Shown here: positions 34,350 through 44,999 of the stretch, one piece after another
Layout of the letters: each line of letters begins with the position of its first letter
How positions within the stretch are numbered: the first letter of the stretch is position 1
NCBI GenBank assembly: GCA_032821775.1
Contig: JAVLRN010000009.1
Coordinates: 1,302,001 to 1,366,000, forward strand
Direction: 5' to 3'
DNA length: 64,000 nucleotides
Source: Sanguinoderma infundibulare
Lineage: Eukaryota > Basidiomycota > Agaricomycetes > Polyporales > Polyporaceae
The notes under the pieces: model-generated
The model's input: only the letters and a program-made list of their open reading frames with translations
Told to the model about the DNA's origin: nothing
Databases searched by the model: none
Program-made: the position numbers and the translations under genes

Positions 34350-37300
34350 TACTGGGTATGATTGAGGAGAGGAGTCGTAAGGACAAGGACGGGAGCCATG
34401 GTGGGGCTCCATGGGTTAAAAACGAAACGGGAGGAGGAGCATGGGAGTGTTGAGAAAAGGAGTGGACTGTTGATTGTTGTTGCGGATCATGGCATATCGG
34501 GCTTGGAATGCCCGATGGACGATCTGGTTGTGCGGTCGTTGCAGTCGCATGTCTACGCCGTCACGGAAGATTCCTATCGGCTAATGAATAAATTCTCCTT
34601 TTACCCTGCTTTTTGTGGCTTTTTCGGACCCTTCTTTCGAGGGCCGAAGTGGTCCGTTGATTACGGCTCCAAAGCCCCACCGCTTCGGTCTTTCTTCTTT
34701 CGTCCACGACGTCGCCCCGTGCGTCCCATGGCAAGCGTCCGGCTAAGGGCGACGTTTGTGTACGAAAGCGGCAAGAGTGCTTTCTGCTGGAAGCGTGCGA
34801 CGAAGCATGAAATGCGTAAGTGACAAGGCACATGGCCGAAGGCGTGGCTGGTACCCAATTGATCTGCACGGCGGGCCCAGTCGTGCTGGTCGGGGCGAAA
34901 CGCAGAGGGCGAAACGCAGAGGGCGGGGAGGCGCAGGGCGGATGATCTGTTGTCCAGCTGAAGCCTAAATTAGGGTTACTGGGCTCATCACCACCCGATC
35001 GCGCCACACTGTCATCCCCGTCCTGCTCCCCACCGAGCTCGACGTCGTCCTCAATCACGAACCGCCCCGCCGCTTCCATCCTCTCCTCCTCGTCTTCTCC
35101 CCGTCTCCACCGCATTGCTCCTGCGCTTCCTCTGTACCCCTATCCCGTTCGTCCACCTTGCAATTTTCGCCTTCCCCCAGATCATCACAGCGGTGCATAC
35201 CAGCCACCCAAGCTCGCTGCCTCCGTGCACCAATTACCTTTGATAGCTAAATGCATAACGTACCCAGAAGATGTTTCGGAATGCACATAGATCCCGGATG
35301 TGGCTTCTTGGCTTCCGGACCCTCCGCCATGTGTCGCAAGGCAAAGAGGATTATCTCCACCGTTGTTCTCTCTTCTCACGCACGAAACACCATCATTCCC
35401 TCTAGTCACTCTATGGCGCCCGCCGCACGCCACATGCGTTGTGCTCACGTCTGATTTCATTATGTTCACTTACAATATGAGGATGTAGGTCCACCAAAAG
35501 ACGCCTTCCCCGAGAGTCACCCGAGGACAGCTGACGTTTGGTCCCATGCCCCAACAAGTAGCACGCTTTGTGTGACCCGATCCGAATACCCGAGCCTATT
35601 CTTTGTGCGTCGCGATGCGACTTGAAACCATGCTTCTAGGACCTCAATACGGTTTGCGCAGGCTGGTGCGAAAGACAAGTCTCTTTTCTGATGGGCCGAG
35701 GACTTGACACTTGACCAGAACCTTCGCCCACCCCCAGTACCTCATACCGTGCAGGGTCATCACTCTTAGTTCGGCGGCATGACGTCCTTGCCTCATCTGG
35801 CAACTGATTCTTCTCACCTCCCGTCCCCCCGGCACATCCATCTACCATCTTCGGGGAGTCCCCCTTTCAACCAGACCCTGCGGCAGATCAATCAGCTCGT
35901 GGCCTCCTTGCGCCACAAAGCCTTTCAATCTGGACACAGCCTGCTCTTCCTCGCACTCGAGGCAGCGCACACGCGGAGATACGCACTCGACGCACCACAC
36001 GCCATCACCCACCATCACCCCTCCCGCTCGCTTCCTTACGGGCCAAAGACGTCAAAACACCGGTCTTTTAATCCGGGCGATGGTTCTGTCAACCCCTTTC
36101 CAACACGATGCGGGCAAGGGATGACGGACATTACGACAGCACATTCGACATGCACACGCCAGCAGGATGCTGCGCGGGAGACGATGCTCTTCCGCACCTG
36201 TCACTCTCAGCCGGCGGGGCAAGAGTCCTCGGACGTGTAACGTAAATCGTGGCTTCCGTACTCCCATCCACAAGCAATCAGAGCCCGGCCTATGGTTTGC
36301 TGCTCTAAATTGGATGGCCGCTGAGTCCATTTGGAAAATCCAGATACACATCCCTGGCCTTCTCCGAGAAGCCACAAGACGGGCAGTGGGAGCCCACCAC
36401 GCGCGCCGCCTACGCCGGATACGTGACCCTCGATTGTGTTTACGTGCCAGTGCTTCGCGGATGCGGGACCTGCCGGGCGACGTTATCATTGCACATGCGC
36501 GGGTCCAAGCGAAGGACGACGTACGGGACGACGTGCACCCTCACATGGGCAATTGTGTATGGGAACAGGGCGTACTCCTGAGTCAACGAGGTCAACTAGG
36601 GCGTGTTCCCAAGCCTTCCATGATCGGTGCACACACTGCAGGCACGACACCTCGGCGGGGTCCGATGCTGGGAAGACGACGGAAGACGGTGCCACGGTGA
36701 GCGAACGTGAAACGTGATGTCCTCTTTCAGCGTCCGCGCGAAAGTGCTCGGACGTCAGGCTCGGGCTGCAGCGCAGCGAAGGGACTTCCAGGACTCCAAC
36801 GAGTTGCCAAGGCTGCGCGCAAACGCTAACGGCGCAACCTGCTCGGCCCGCTTTTGGTGGGCGCGTTCGAATTCGTCTTGGGTAGCACCGCATCAGTACT
36901 CTTGCTGAATGCAGTAAGATCAGGTGCGGCCGTGGCGGACCCTGAGCACTTTGACAATCTAGGAGCATCTTATTCCCTGGAGGCGTGGAGGAGTGCGCCC
37001 CATGCAAAATATTCGATCAGGCGATGACCGGACGTGTGATAACATGTCGACTGGCCAAGGCCGGCAACTCGTTACCGTGCAGGTCGGGGGCGGGGGCCGG
37101 AACGGGGTGCCTTGTATCGAGGTCAGCGGATGCAGGCTTGGCTTTGAACTCAACATTGCAGTGAGCAGACAGATTCCTCGGACCCGACTAATGGCGCTAG
37201 TAGGCTGCTCGAAGCCATTCGCGCCTCTGGTAAGCGGATCAGCGGCGGGTATCCTACTTACTTTTGCGCCAGACGACCAGCGACGCGGCGCTGGGCCCGC

Positions 37301-40030
37301 GTATCACGATTTACGATTACGGGAGGCGGTGGCCAGGCGTTTCTCACGAACTTTCGCGGGACCTAGGCGGAGGTAAGTCAGTGCGGGCGAGATTAGCGAC
37401 CACGCCCGCACAGCGGGCGGCTGGTTCTGACTTCTAGCTGCTCTTCAACAGATGCAGTGGGGAATTTCTAGGCGGCGCAGTCTGAGCTTTCGCTGACCGT
37501 GAACCTTCCAGCCTCCAGTGCCAGCCCGGGGTCTGCCGATCTCCAAGACCGCCATGCCGTCAAGCCCTTCCATTACGTCCGTCAGCGTCTGCGCAGTCGG
37601 AGAGGCGGGCGCACTGGCTTGGAGCCTAGGGTACGACTTCCCAGTCTGCTGACGGCGAGCATTGGCCAACCAGCGGTGGGCGGTGTTCGCTCATCAACGG
37701 AGGCCCACCGGCGGCCGATGGTACCATTTCACTTCTCTGACCTCTCTGCACAGGAACGCCACAGCGGAGGCAATATTGCATGCGAACCCGGGGCCTTCGA
37801 GGTCGTCATCGAGCTTTTTTGTTAAGACATCAGCTTACCTGTTCCGAGATTTGAAGAGGATTACCTGGCGGTTCAAGGTTCAACCGTACGCGTCGCGTAT
37901 CCATACCGCCGGGATCCATCGACGGCAAGAGCTACCTAAGCCTTACGCTCCGTCTCACGCCCAACCACCCTACCGCATCCTCTCGTACATCCCAGTCTCT
38001 TGGTATGGCTATATTGAAAGAAGTAACGGACCGTGGAGAATGCTGTAACTCAAAATCAAAACAGGGTCCTCTCCCGCGATAGAAGTTGTGCTTCGGGAAC
38101 AGTATGTTGGAATTCAATAATAACATAGCGGTATAGCCCTATCATCGTGGGCGCGTTCGGGAAGACCACGTTGTCATGTGAAACGAACATTGGTTTGAAT
38201 ACCATTACATCTGTACTCGAGCCATGTTGTGCGCAAAGGAGACAAGTACATCATTGCCCACGGAGGTCGGTACGTATACTTGACAGCCAGACACAGATAC
38301 TGCGAGATCTGCGAGCTCCAAACTGCAATCCGTACCCAGCCGAGGATGACATTAGTTAGCTTGTGGTCGTATTGCGGCGGAGAAGGAGAAGGCACAGGTC
38401 GGAGGTTCATACCTTCGCTGCGCGTCATCGTCTTCCACCGACAGCAATTTAAAAACATATCGGAGGCCGTCCTTCCCACCGGAGCTCGGAGCATTCCGCA
38501 ACGGAAATGAACGTTGTTGTATTCCATTGAATACCAGCCAACATACGTCGAGAGAAACGTGAGCTGCAGCCCTCGTCCCGCGAGCCCGAAAGCAGGTCCT
38601 GTCATCGTTCCCCGCATGCTCGTCAGGGGGTATGTATTCCATGACAATTCCACGATGCCTACGAAGCTACCGCGAACATCGCGAAGGGCCTGACGCCAGC
38701 CCCCGTAATACGTCAGTGATTCATGTCAGAAACACATTCACCGCCAATCTCGCTTTCTCGGGGCGAATCGTCGTACGCGAGATGCGCCGTGAACTACCTT
38801 CGGCACGTCCTTCCCGTCGAGTTATCTTGTGAGTCGAGTCGGGGTGGCAGGAGCAGTGGTGGCGAGAGCGGTGGGCGCATGTTGTCGGACCATCCGCGCA
38901 CGTCCTCGGAGCAAAAACGACGCCGTCAAGAGTGAAGCCCGGCGACGGTTCAGAAGCAAGAGGGAGCTGTTGGCATCAACCGCGCTCCGGGGGTTGTGCA
39001 CCGCTCCCCGATGATTTCGGACGCGGCTGGGCCCACTGGGACAGAGATGATCGACCCGAGCGTCCCACCCGCCTCTCGCCTCGACTACATAGTGCCGCTT
39101 CGTGGACGGTATTCGGGCGGCGAACCGAACCCGCCGTGGCGCGACATCCGGAGACGGAGAACCATAGCTCCATGCGCCAGAAGACGCCATGCGCCCCCAC
39201 ACGGCGCATCACCGGCCCTCTCGCAGCCCGCGCAAGACGTCCCCAGCCCTTCCGTCCGCCTTCTGACAATTGCGCGGCTTCCCACGGCCGCGGACGCTAT
39301 TGTGCAATTTATGACCATGTTCTCCTTGGAGCTTTCCGTCCCAGGCACACTTTTCTTCACGACATTCGGATGTGCCGAACGGAGAGCACGGTTTCTGTGC
39401 ACCCCCATCCAACCCTGCAGGGGAGCAGCGACATGGGATGGGAGAGAAAAGGCAGACCGGGCCCCGCCGGCGCGCATCCTCGTCCTCCGATAGCAAGTGC
39501 TCGCCGAGAGGAGCCCTGTGGACATCTCCATGCAATCTGTACGTGCGATAAAATTGTGCTCAGCAAGCCTCGAGGTACAAGGGACGTGCCAGCCTCGAGC
39601 GGACGGACGTACATGGCGAACGGTGCGGGCACGTCGCACCCGGTTCATTCGTTGATCCGGGGGAAGATTTCCTCGATGGAAGGAGTGCGCCGCGCCCCTG
39701 CCTGGAATGTGGCCAGAGAACGGGGAAGACGCCATGCAAAGGTATGACAAACCTGTTGCTCTGGGATCTGAGCCTCGAAACGAGGCTGGCAGCCTGGCAC
39801 GTCGGTCTGCACCAATGTGTACGGCAACGTTGTCTCGCACGGCGGCGGGGGAGATGATTGCACCCATGTCCATGAGAGTAAATAACCCAAGAAAACACGA
39901 GGGGAGGTGGCATAACACGTACGTACAGTATTATACTGGCCCAGCGCCGGCCGTGGACATGGTCCATACTCTCCGAATCCTTCCGCATCTGAATCATTCA
40001 TTTCGTATGGTGTCGATCGCGTCTTGGCCC
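34350..40030. other. Gene-poor region, about 5.7 kb
   Basis: No gene can be supported. The left few hundred bases are probably the promoter of the Zn2Cys6 gene. ORFs on both strands near 38932-39918 (271 and 277 codons, overlapping) have arginine- and proline-rich translations with no motif and look like by-products of high GC. A + strand frame at 36993-37376 contains AYHDLRLREAVARRFSRTF next to a possible donor and faintly recalls aminotransferases. That is too weak to call. Confidence 0.4.
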
Positions 40031-40045
40031 ATGTACATGTCCTTC
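40031..40045. repeat. Target-site duplication, left copy
   Basis: ATGTACATGTCCTTC directly abuts the T-run that marks the poly(A) end of the minus-strand retrotransposon. The identical 15 bases recur at 48312-48326. Confidence 0.93.
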
Positions 40046-40063
40046 TTTTTTTTTTTTTTTTTT
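40046..40063 (-). other. Poly(A) tail of the LINE
   Basis: Eighteen T on the + strand, equal to an A-tail on the element's sense strand, lie between the 3' UTR (ending CCTGTCCC) and the target duplication. This fits target-primed reverse transcription from a polyadenylated RNA. Confidence 0.93.
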
Positions 40064-40238
40064 GGGACAGGTTATGAGATTCAAGGGAGAATGCTACACG
40101 AGTACCCATGTATCTACGTCAGCATCGAATCAAACCGGTATCCAGCGTTCCGTTGACAACACACGAACCCCGTGGGCCGCATGGCTGGTCCGCACCCGAA
40201 GGCAGCGAGCGGAACCGCCCTCAGTACAACAACACCCT

Positions 40239-43200
40239 TCAAGACGAACGCGAGCCCCCTCCGTGCTCCGTCCGCGCAACACACATAGAGAGCTGTCCTA
40301 CGGCGGGAGACGTCACGTCCCGCGGCAGGAGACTTGAAGAGGATGTGAGACCACCGAGCTGTCGGATTTCATCGGAAACCGCGAGCTCGGTGGTGGGATA
40401 GAGATGGCCCCGGTCCTTGAGCCGCTGAATGTGCTCGAGGGCGCGAGGTGCTAGGATGGCCTCCCAGCCGAAGTCCAACAACGGAAGGACGTCCGGGTGC
40501 AATGGGCGACGGTGGGCGAAGTGAACGAAGTGCGCCGCGGTGTCCTCTGGGGACATGTCGGCGGGCACCGGTGAAAACGGGAGTGGGAGGCGGCTGCGTA
40601 GCTTGCTATGGCGAAGCGACGCGTCCGCGACCGCATGGATGAGGTCGCTGAGAGGACTCGGGAGGTAATCCAAGTCGTCGGGGAAGTCGTCGGGGCAGTC
40701 CGCGAACGTGAACGCCGTGGGGTTGACTGCGAGGAAGGCCAGGATGTCCGGGAAGGGGTCGAGCTCGGACAGGAACCGAGGGCGGAAGAGGTCGCCGCGG
40801 AAGTAAAGAGGGCAGTCGGAAAGAATGTGGTGACGCGACTGTATGGGGTTCCCGAGGGAGCCGCACCTGCAACGGTAGGGTTGTTGCGCAAAAGCACGGA
40901 ATTGTCGGCGGTACTCCCCGGTGGGGGCGTGACCGGTCAGAAGCCGTGTGAGGCGGGAGTAGGTGGTGATGGACTTGTGTCCGTGTGCGCGTATGATCGA
41001 CTTGCCGTCATTGGGAAAGAAACGGACGGGGTAAGTGGTGGGTAGGAAGTGGGAGCCCCAGAACTTCCGGTGGATACGGGGGCGGGTAGCGTCGCTATTG
41101 TCGATGGCCATATCGGTCCAGTCGAGCCAGAGGGTGTTGCTAATGCGACGTTTGGCGAAAGCCATGCGAGTGACTTTGGCGCGGGGGTGAGTCGCAGGGT
41201 CGCTGGACAGCGACGTGAGGAGCCCTGACGCAAGGGCGTCCGCCTTCTCGTTGCCTATGATGCCCGTGTGAGATGGACACCACGAGAAGTAAAGGTGGTG
41301 CGCCGCGTCTCTTTCGAGCCAACGACGGACCGAAGAGTTGATGGAGATGGAAAGGGGGTCGCCGGAACTGGTAAGGAACCACGAACGTAACGTAGAGAGA
41401 GAGTCCATGAAAAAGAAAACGGAGTCCTGAGATTGATGTAGTACGTGGTCCATAGCGAGGTCGAGGGCCTTCCGCTCGGCGTCGTGTGCGAAGCCGAGGC
41501 CGGCGGGGGCCGCGTGTTCAGCGGAGATGGAGTGAAGGAATGGGTAAGCAACGTAAGCGGCGGCCGAAGGGCCACCGGTGGGGGGGGCGGAGCCATCCGT
41601 GTAAATAACTAAAGTATCCGGGTCGGCGTGAGCGCGGTCGATACGTGGTTGTAATGTAGAAGCGATCCAGGAATGGAGAGCGTCATGGTTCGACTTCTTG
41701 GGGGGAGAATCGTGGAAGAAGTGGATGCGAGACGCGAAAGTGTCAATGGGACGGCAGCCTGGGCGGCACAGACGATGTAAAGGATTGAAAGTGGGAAGCG
41801 GGGGAAGGGTGGAAGAGGTGGGGAGGGCGGTGATGCTGGAAACCGCACTATGGTAGAGTGGTTTCTTGGGGTCGTTAAGGGGAGGGAAAAAGGGGGTGTG
41901 TAAGCGTTTTCTGGGGAGAGTATACAAGGAGGGAAACATGTTACGTATGGGGTGGGAGTGGTAAAGGGTATGGATACGTAAGCGGTAGGAGTTCTGGAGT
42001 TTGGCACCGAACAAGTGGATGGGGACGATGCCAGAAAGTATGTGGAGCGCACCGACGGGGGTGGTGGAGAAACACCCGGTGATCCAGCGGAGGGCCGCAT
42101 GCTGGGCCGTGTGTAGCGGCTTAAGGAGGTGATAGGCACCCTTCTTGCGGTACCACACCTGGATGCCATAGGTAAGTATGGGACGGATACAGGCCACATA
42201 CAGTTGGCGTCGCTGGATGGGGGACAAGCCCCGTTGGGACGATCCGAGCATGCGGACCACGGTTGTCGTGGAGTTGGTACGGCGAGCGAAATGTTGGACG
42301 TGGGGCGTCCAGGAAAGTCGAGAATCCAGGACGAAGCCCAGATGCGTGACCGTAGGCGAGGCCGGGATGACCAGGGGGGCGGGTGCCAGGGGTATGGTAA
42401 GGGGAAGGGACGCAAAAGGGAGTTGGGAGGGGTTGTGTCCGGGGATGAAGTGAATAAGTGAAGTCTTATCATGTTCGATGGTGAGACCGAGGCCGGTCAG
42501 GATGCGTATAGTAAGGGAGTAAAGATCGGAGAGGAGGGAGATGTTTTCATGAACGGAAGGGGACGATACCATAAGGTTGCCGTCGTCTACGTATAAGTGA
42601 GAGTAGGAAAAACGATGACGTTGCGAGTTGTAACGGAAATAATCAGCAAGTGCGTACATCAATATCGAGGCAGGGATGGCGGAGAGAGTGGGGGACAAGG
42701 AGGAGCCTTGGCCCACCCCGACGCTGGGGATGGTGAAGTCGTCTGACGAAGCGGCTCCGAAGCGAAAGGAAGAGGAACGGGGGAGTAGGTAAGCTCTGAG
42801 CCAGGATATAAACGAGGGGGGGAAGCCGCGACGAGTGCACACAGCGATAAGTAAAGAGTGGTTTATGGAAGGAAAAAACTGGGCGATGTCGAACCCAAGC
42901 ATGGATGTGACAAGACGGTGGCGCCATGACGCGTGGATGTGCTGTACAGTGTAGGTGACCGCATCGACAGTGCTGTGCTTCCACGTCGACCCAAACTGGC
43001 AGGGGTGGATGACGCCGTGTGCTTGGGCGTCGAACGCGAGGCGGGTGTTGATGACTTTCTCCATCCACTTGGCGATGGTGGAGAGGAGGACGATGGGGCG
43101 ATACGCCTTGATGCGGGAGTAGTCCGGTTTGTTGGGCTTGGGGATGACGACCGTGACAGCACGACGGAATTCCGCCGGCCAGACGGCAAGTGTGAAAAGG

Positions 43201-44999
43201 GAGTTGAAGAGGGAAGTGAAAGCAAGCAGGAAGGCGCGAACGTGTCTAGGGGAAGAGGAAGAGTGGGAGGTGACGTGTTTCAGGAAGGACCATGGAACGT
43301 GGTCCCAGCCTGGGGTGGAGCGGGGTCGGCACGCCGCGAGGGCGTCCGTCAGCTCCTGGGAGGAGAAGGGGGGCCAGTCACGTTCATCGAGTTTCTTGAG
43401 TTGCTCGACGAGTTCAAGTGAGACGGGCCGATTTGCGGCGCTGTGGAAGTGGCCGTCAAGGGTGGAGAAGAGGGTGTCGTCTGACGTGATCGGGGCTCCG
43501 GTATCGTCGCGGAGACCTACGTAGTCGTGGATGCGCCGGGGGCGAGCCCAGCGCATGAGGGCAAAGATGTCCCTGTCTTCAGTGCTGGCCTCGTGGATGC
43601 GACGTTCGAAGAACGTGTTCTTGGCCTTGCGGATAGCACGGAAGTAGTCCGTGCGGGCGTCCTTCCGGGCCGCCTGCTCTCGCGAAGAGAGTTGGTGGTC
43701 CGTGGAGAAGCGGTCGCGTGCAGGTGAGGACCGGGTGGCATTGTGGGACTGCCACGGAGCGGTGTCGCGGAGGACCTGGAAGAGGTGCTTACGTGCAGCC
43801 TTGACGGACGAGTCGTACCACGACTGTTGTCGGATGGATGGACGACGAGGTTGGGCAAAGGAGTCCCAGGTCTCCGTGACGGTGTCGAAGATCAGCGTGA
43901 CGGCCGCTTCAGCCGCTGCCTTGGAGTCGAGAGGGAGGAGGGGAGGAAGGGTGTCCGAGTCGAGGGGGAGAGAGATGGTAGGGTAAAAAACGCGGAGAAG
44001 AGAATCAGATAGCGTAGAAAGATAGTCCGGCATATCGTCCAGTGGGACGCCGGGAGGGCCAAAGAGAGAGTGTGGTGTAATAGAGAGAGACGTATGTATC
44101 AAAGCATGGTCGGAGAGGCCGCGACCATGGAGGTCGACGCGAATAGAGTCAGAGAGAGCGGGGGAATTGGGGGTCCATACAAGGTCGATGACCGTTCCGC
44201 GTAAGGAAGAATTATCCGGGACATGGGTAACAACATCCGGGGGGGAGAGGAGACGTAAGTCCCACAAACCAAGGAAGGAGTCCAGAGCCGCGAGAGTGGT
44301 GCGAGAGGATGAAGTGGGGTAAGAAGGGTCCCAATCGGGGCTATGGACGTTAAAGTCACCACCGACACAACGAATATGAGAAGGAAGACGGGGACCAAGG
44401 GAAGAAAGGTAATCGAACAGAACAGCAGGATGATTACTGTCATTGTAGAGGTTGAGTATATAAAGAGGGGGTTCGCGTGCCGACAGTTGAATGCCGACCA
44501 GTAAAGCATCCCGAGAGGTGACGGACGGGTGTAAAGACACCCGATGCCGCGGGAAGCGGTGGTTGACGTAGCAAACCACGCGAGGATGCGGTTTGTGTTC
44601 GCCCTTGACCAGCGGCTCGATGAGCTGCCAGTTGGGGTTAGCCTGTGTGCCAAAGTAGAAGTTGTCAGAAGTGCGGTCCCCAGGACCGGAGCTGTTGTGT
44701 TTGCCGCCGCTGGCGGGAATGGCCTTGAGTTTACCATACCAAGGTTCCTGGATGCATAGGACGTCTGTGTTAGCCGCAAGAGAGGCAAGAAGAGAGGAAA
44801 CTTGAGCCGAGCTGCGGTGCGCGTTGTGGAACACGACCTTCAGCTCAGAGAACGTGGAGGCGCGAGGGGAGGAGTGAGGACGGGGGAGAGGAGGAGGGGG
44901 TGTGATAGTAGCAGGGGGGTCGTCTGAAATCCTGAGATTGTCAAAGAGTGAGTGGAGCTCGTCGACAGCGACGGAGAAGCGGTCAGAGCATGGAGACAT
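40239..44999 (-). CDS. LINE ORF2: endonuclease, reverse transcriptase, RNase H
   Basis: This 1,586-residue enzyme nicks target DNA and copies the element RNA in place. An apurinic-type endonuclease spans about residues 50-300, with catalytic-region motifs IQEPWYGK (E85), GGDFNVHSPDWD (213-224) and LSDHALIH (SDH, 296-298). The reverse transcriptase spans about 610-860: VIPKPNK, YRPIVLLSTIAKWMEK, HPCQFGSTWKHSTVDA, GFDIAQFFPSIN (D704), VGVGQGSSLSPTLSA and the active-site YVDDGNLM (803-810). RNase H covers about 1128-1260 with D1135 (YTDGSA), E1175, D1199 and D1254 all present. Near residue 1400 a cysteine/histidine cluster (CRCGSLG...RHHILSDC) follows. The start ATG overlaps the ORF1 stop as TAATG, implying translation by termination-reinitiation. 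Confidence 0.95.
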   Translation of the reverse strand: MSPCSDRFSVAVDELHSLFDNLRISDDPPATITPPPPLPRPHSSPRASTFSELKVVFHNAHRSSAQVSSLLASLAANTDVLCIQEPWYGKLKAIPASGGKHNSSGPGDRTSDNFYFGTQANPNWQLIEPLVKGEHKPHPRVVCYVNHRFPRHRVSLHPSVTSRDALLVGIQLSAREPPLYILNLYNDSNHPAVLFDYLSSLGPRLPSHIRCVGGDFNVHSPDWDPSYPTSSSRTTLAALDSFLGLWDLRLLSPPDVVTHVPDNSSLRGTVIDLVWTPNSPALSDSIRVDLHGRGLSDHALIHTSLSITPHSLFGPPGVPLDDMPDYLSTLSDSLLRVFYPTISLPLDSDTLPPLLPLDSKAAAEAAVTLIFDTVTETWDSFAQPRRPSIRQQSWYDSSVKAARKHLFQVLRDTAPWQSHNATRSSPARDRFSTDHQLSSREQAARKDARTDYFRAIRKAKNTFFERRIHEASTEDRDIFALMRWARPRRIHDYVGLRDDTGAPITSDDTLFSTLDGHFHSAANRPVSLELVEQLKKLDERDWPPFSSQELTDALAACRPRSTPGWDHVPWSFLKHVTSHSSSSPRHVRAFLLAFTSLFNSLFTLAVWPAEFRRAVTVVIPKPNKPDYSRIKAYRPIVLLSTIAKWMEKVINTRLAFDAQAHGVIHPCQFGSTWKHSTVDAVTYTVQHIHASWRHRLVTSMLGFDIAQFFPSINHSLLIAVCTRRGFPPSFISWLRAYLLPRSSSFRFGAASSDDFTIPSVGVGQGSSLSPTLSAIPASILMYALADYFRYNSQRHRFSYSHLYVDDGNLMVSSPSVHENISLLSDLYSLTIRILTGLGLTIEHDKTSLIHFIPGHNPSQLPFASLPLTIPLAPAPLVIPASPTVTHLGFVLDSRLSWTPHVQHFARRTNSTTTVVRMLGSSQRGLSPIQRRQLYVACIRPILTYGIQVWYRKKGAYHLLKPLHTAQHAALRWITGCFSTTPVGALHILSGIVPIHLFGAKLQNSYRLRIHTLYHSHPIRNMFPSLYTLPRKRLHTPFFPPLNDPKKPLYHSAVSSITALPTSSTLPPLPTFNPLHRLCRPGCRPIDTFASRIHFFHDSPPKKSNHDALHSWIASTLQPRIDRAHADPDTLVIYTDGSAPPTGGPSAAAYVAYPFLHSISAEHAAPAGLGFAHDAERKALDLAMDHVLHQSQDSVFFFMDSLSTLRSWFLTSSGDPLSISINSSVRRWLERDAAHHLYFSWCPSHTGIIGNEKADALASGLLTSLSSDPATHPRAKVTRMAFAKRRISNTLWLDWTDMAIDNSDATRPRIHRKFWGSHFLPTTYPVRFFPNDGKSIIRAHGHKSITTYSRLTRLLTGHAPTGEYRRQFRAFAQQPYRCRCGSLGNPIQSRHHILSDCPLYFRGDLFRPRFLSELDPFPDILAFLAVNPTAFTFADCPDDFPDDLDYLPSPLSDLIHAVADASLRHSKLRSRLPLPFSPVPADMSPEDTAAHFVHFAHRRPLHPDVLPLLDFGWEAILAPRALEHIQRLKDRGHLYPTTELAVSDEIRQLGGLTSSSSLLPRDVTSPAVGQLSMCVARTEHGGGSRSS

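Noticed and set aside
36993..37376. AYHDLRLREAVARRFSRTF as a possible aminotransferase fragment
   Set aside because: Only one weak motif; no lysine-bearing active-site segment or exon chain was found.
38932..39918. Overlapping 271- and 277-codon ORFs on opposite strands
   Set aside because: Neither has a domain, credible composition or splice context; high GC alone gives such frames.
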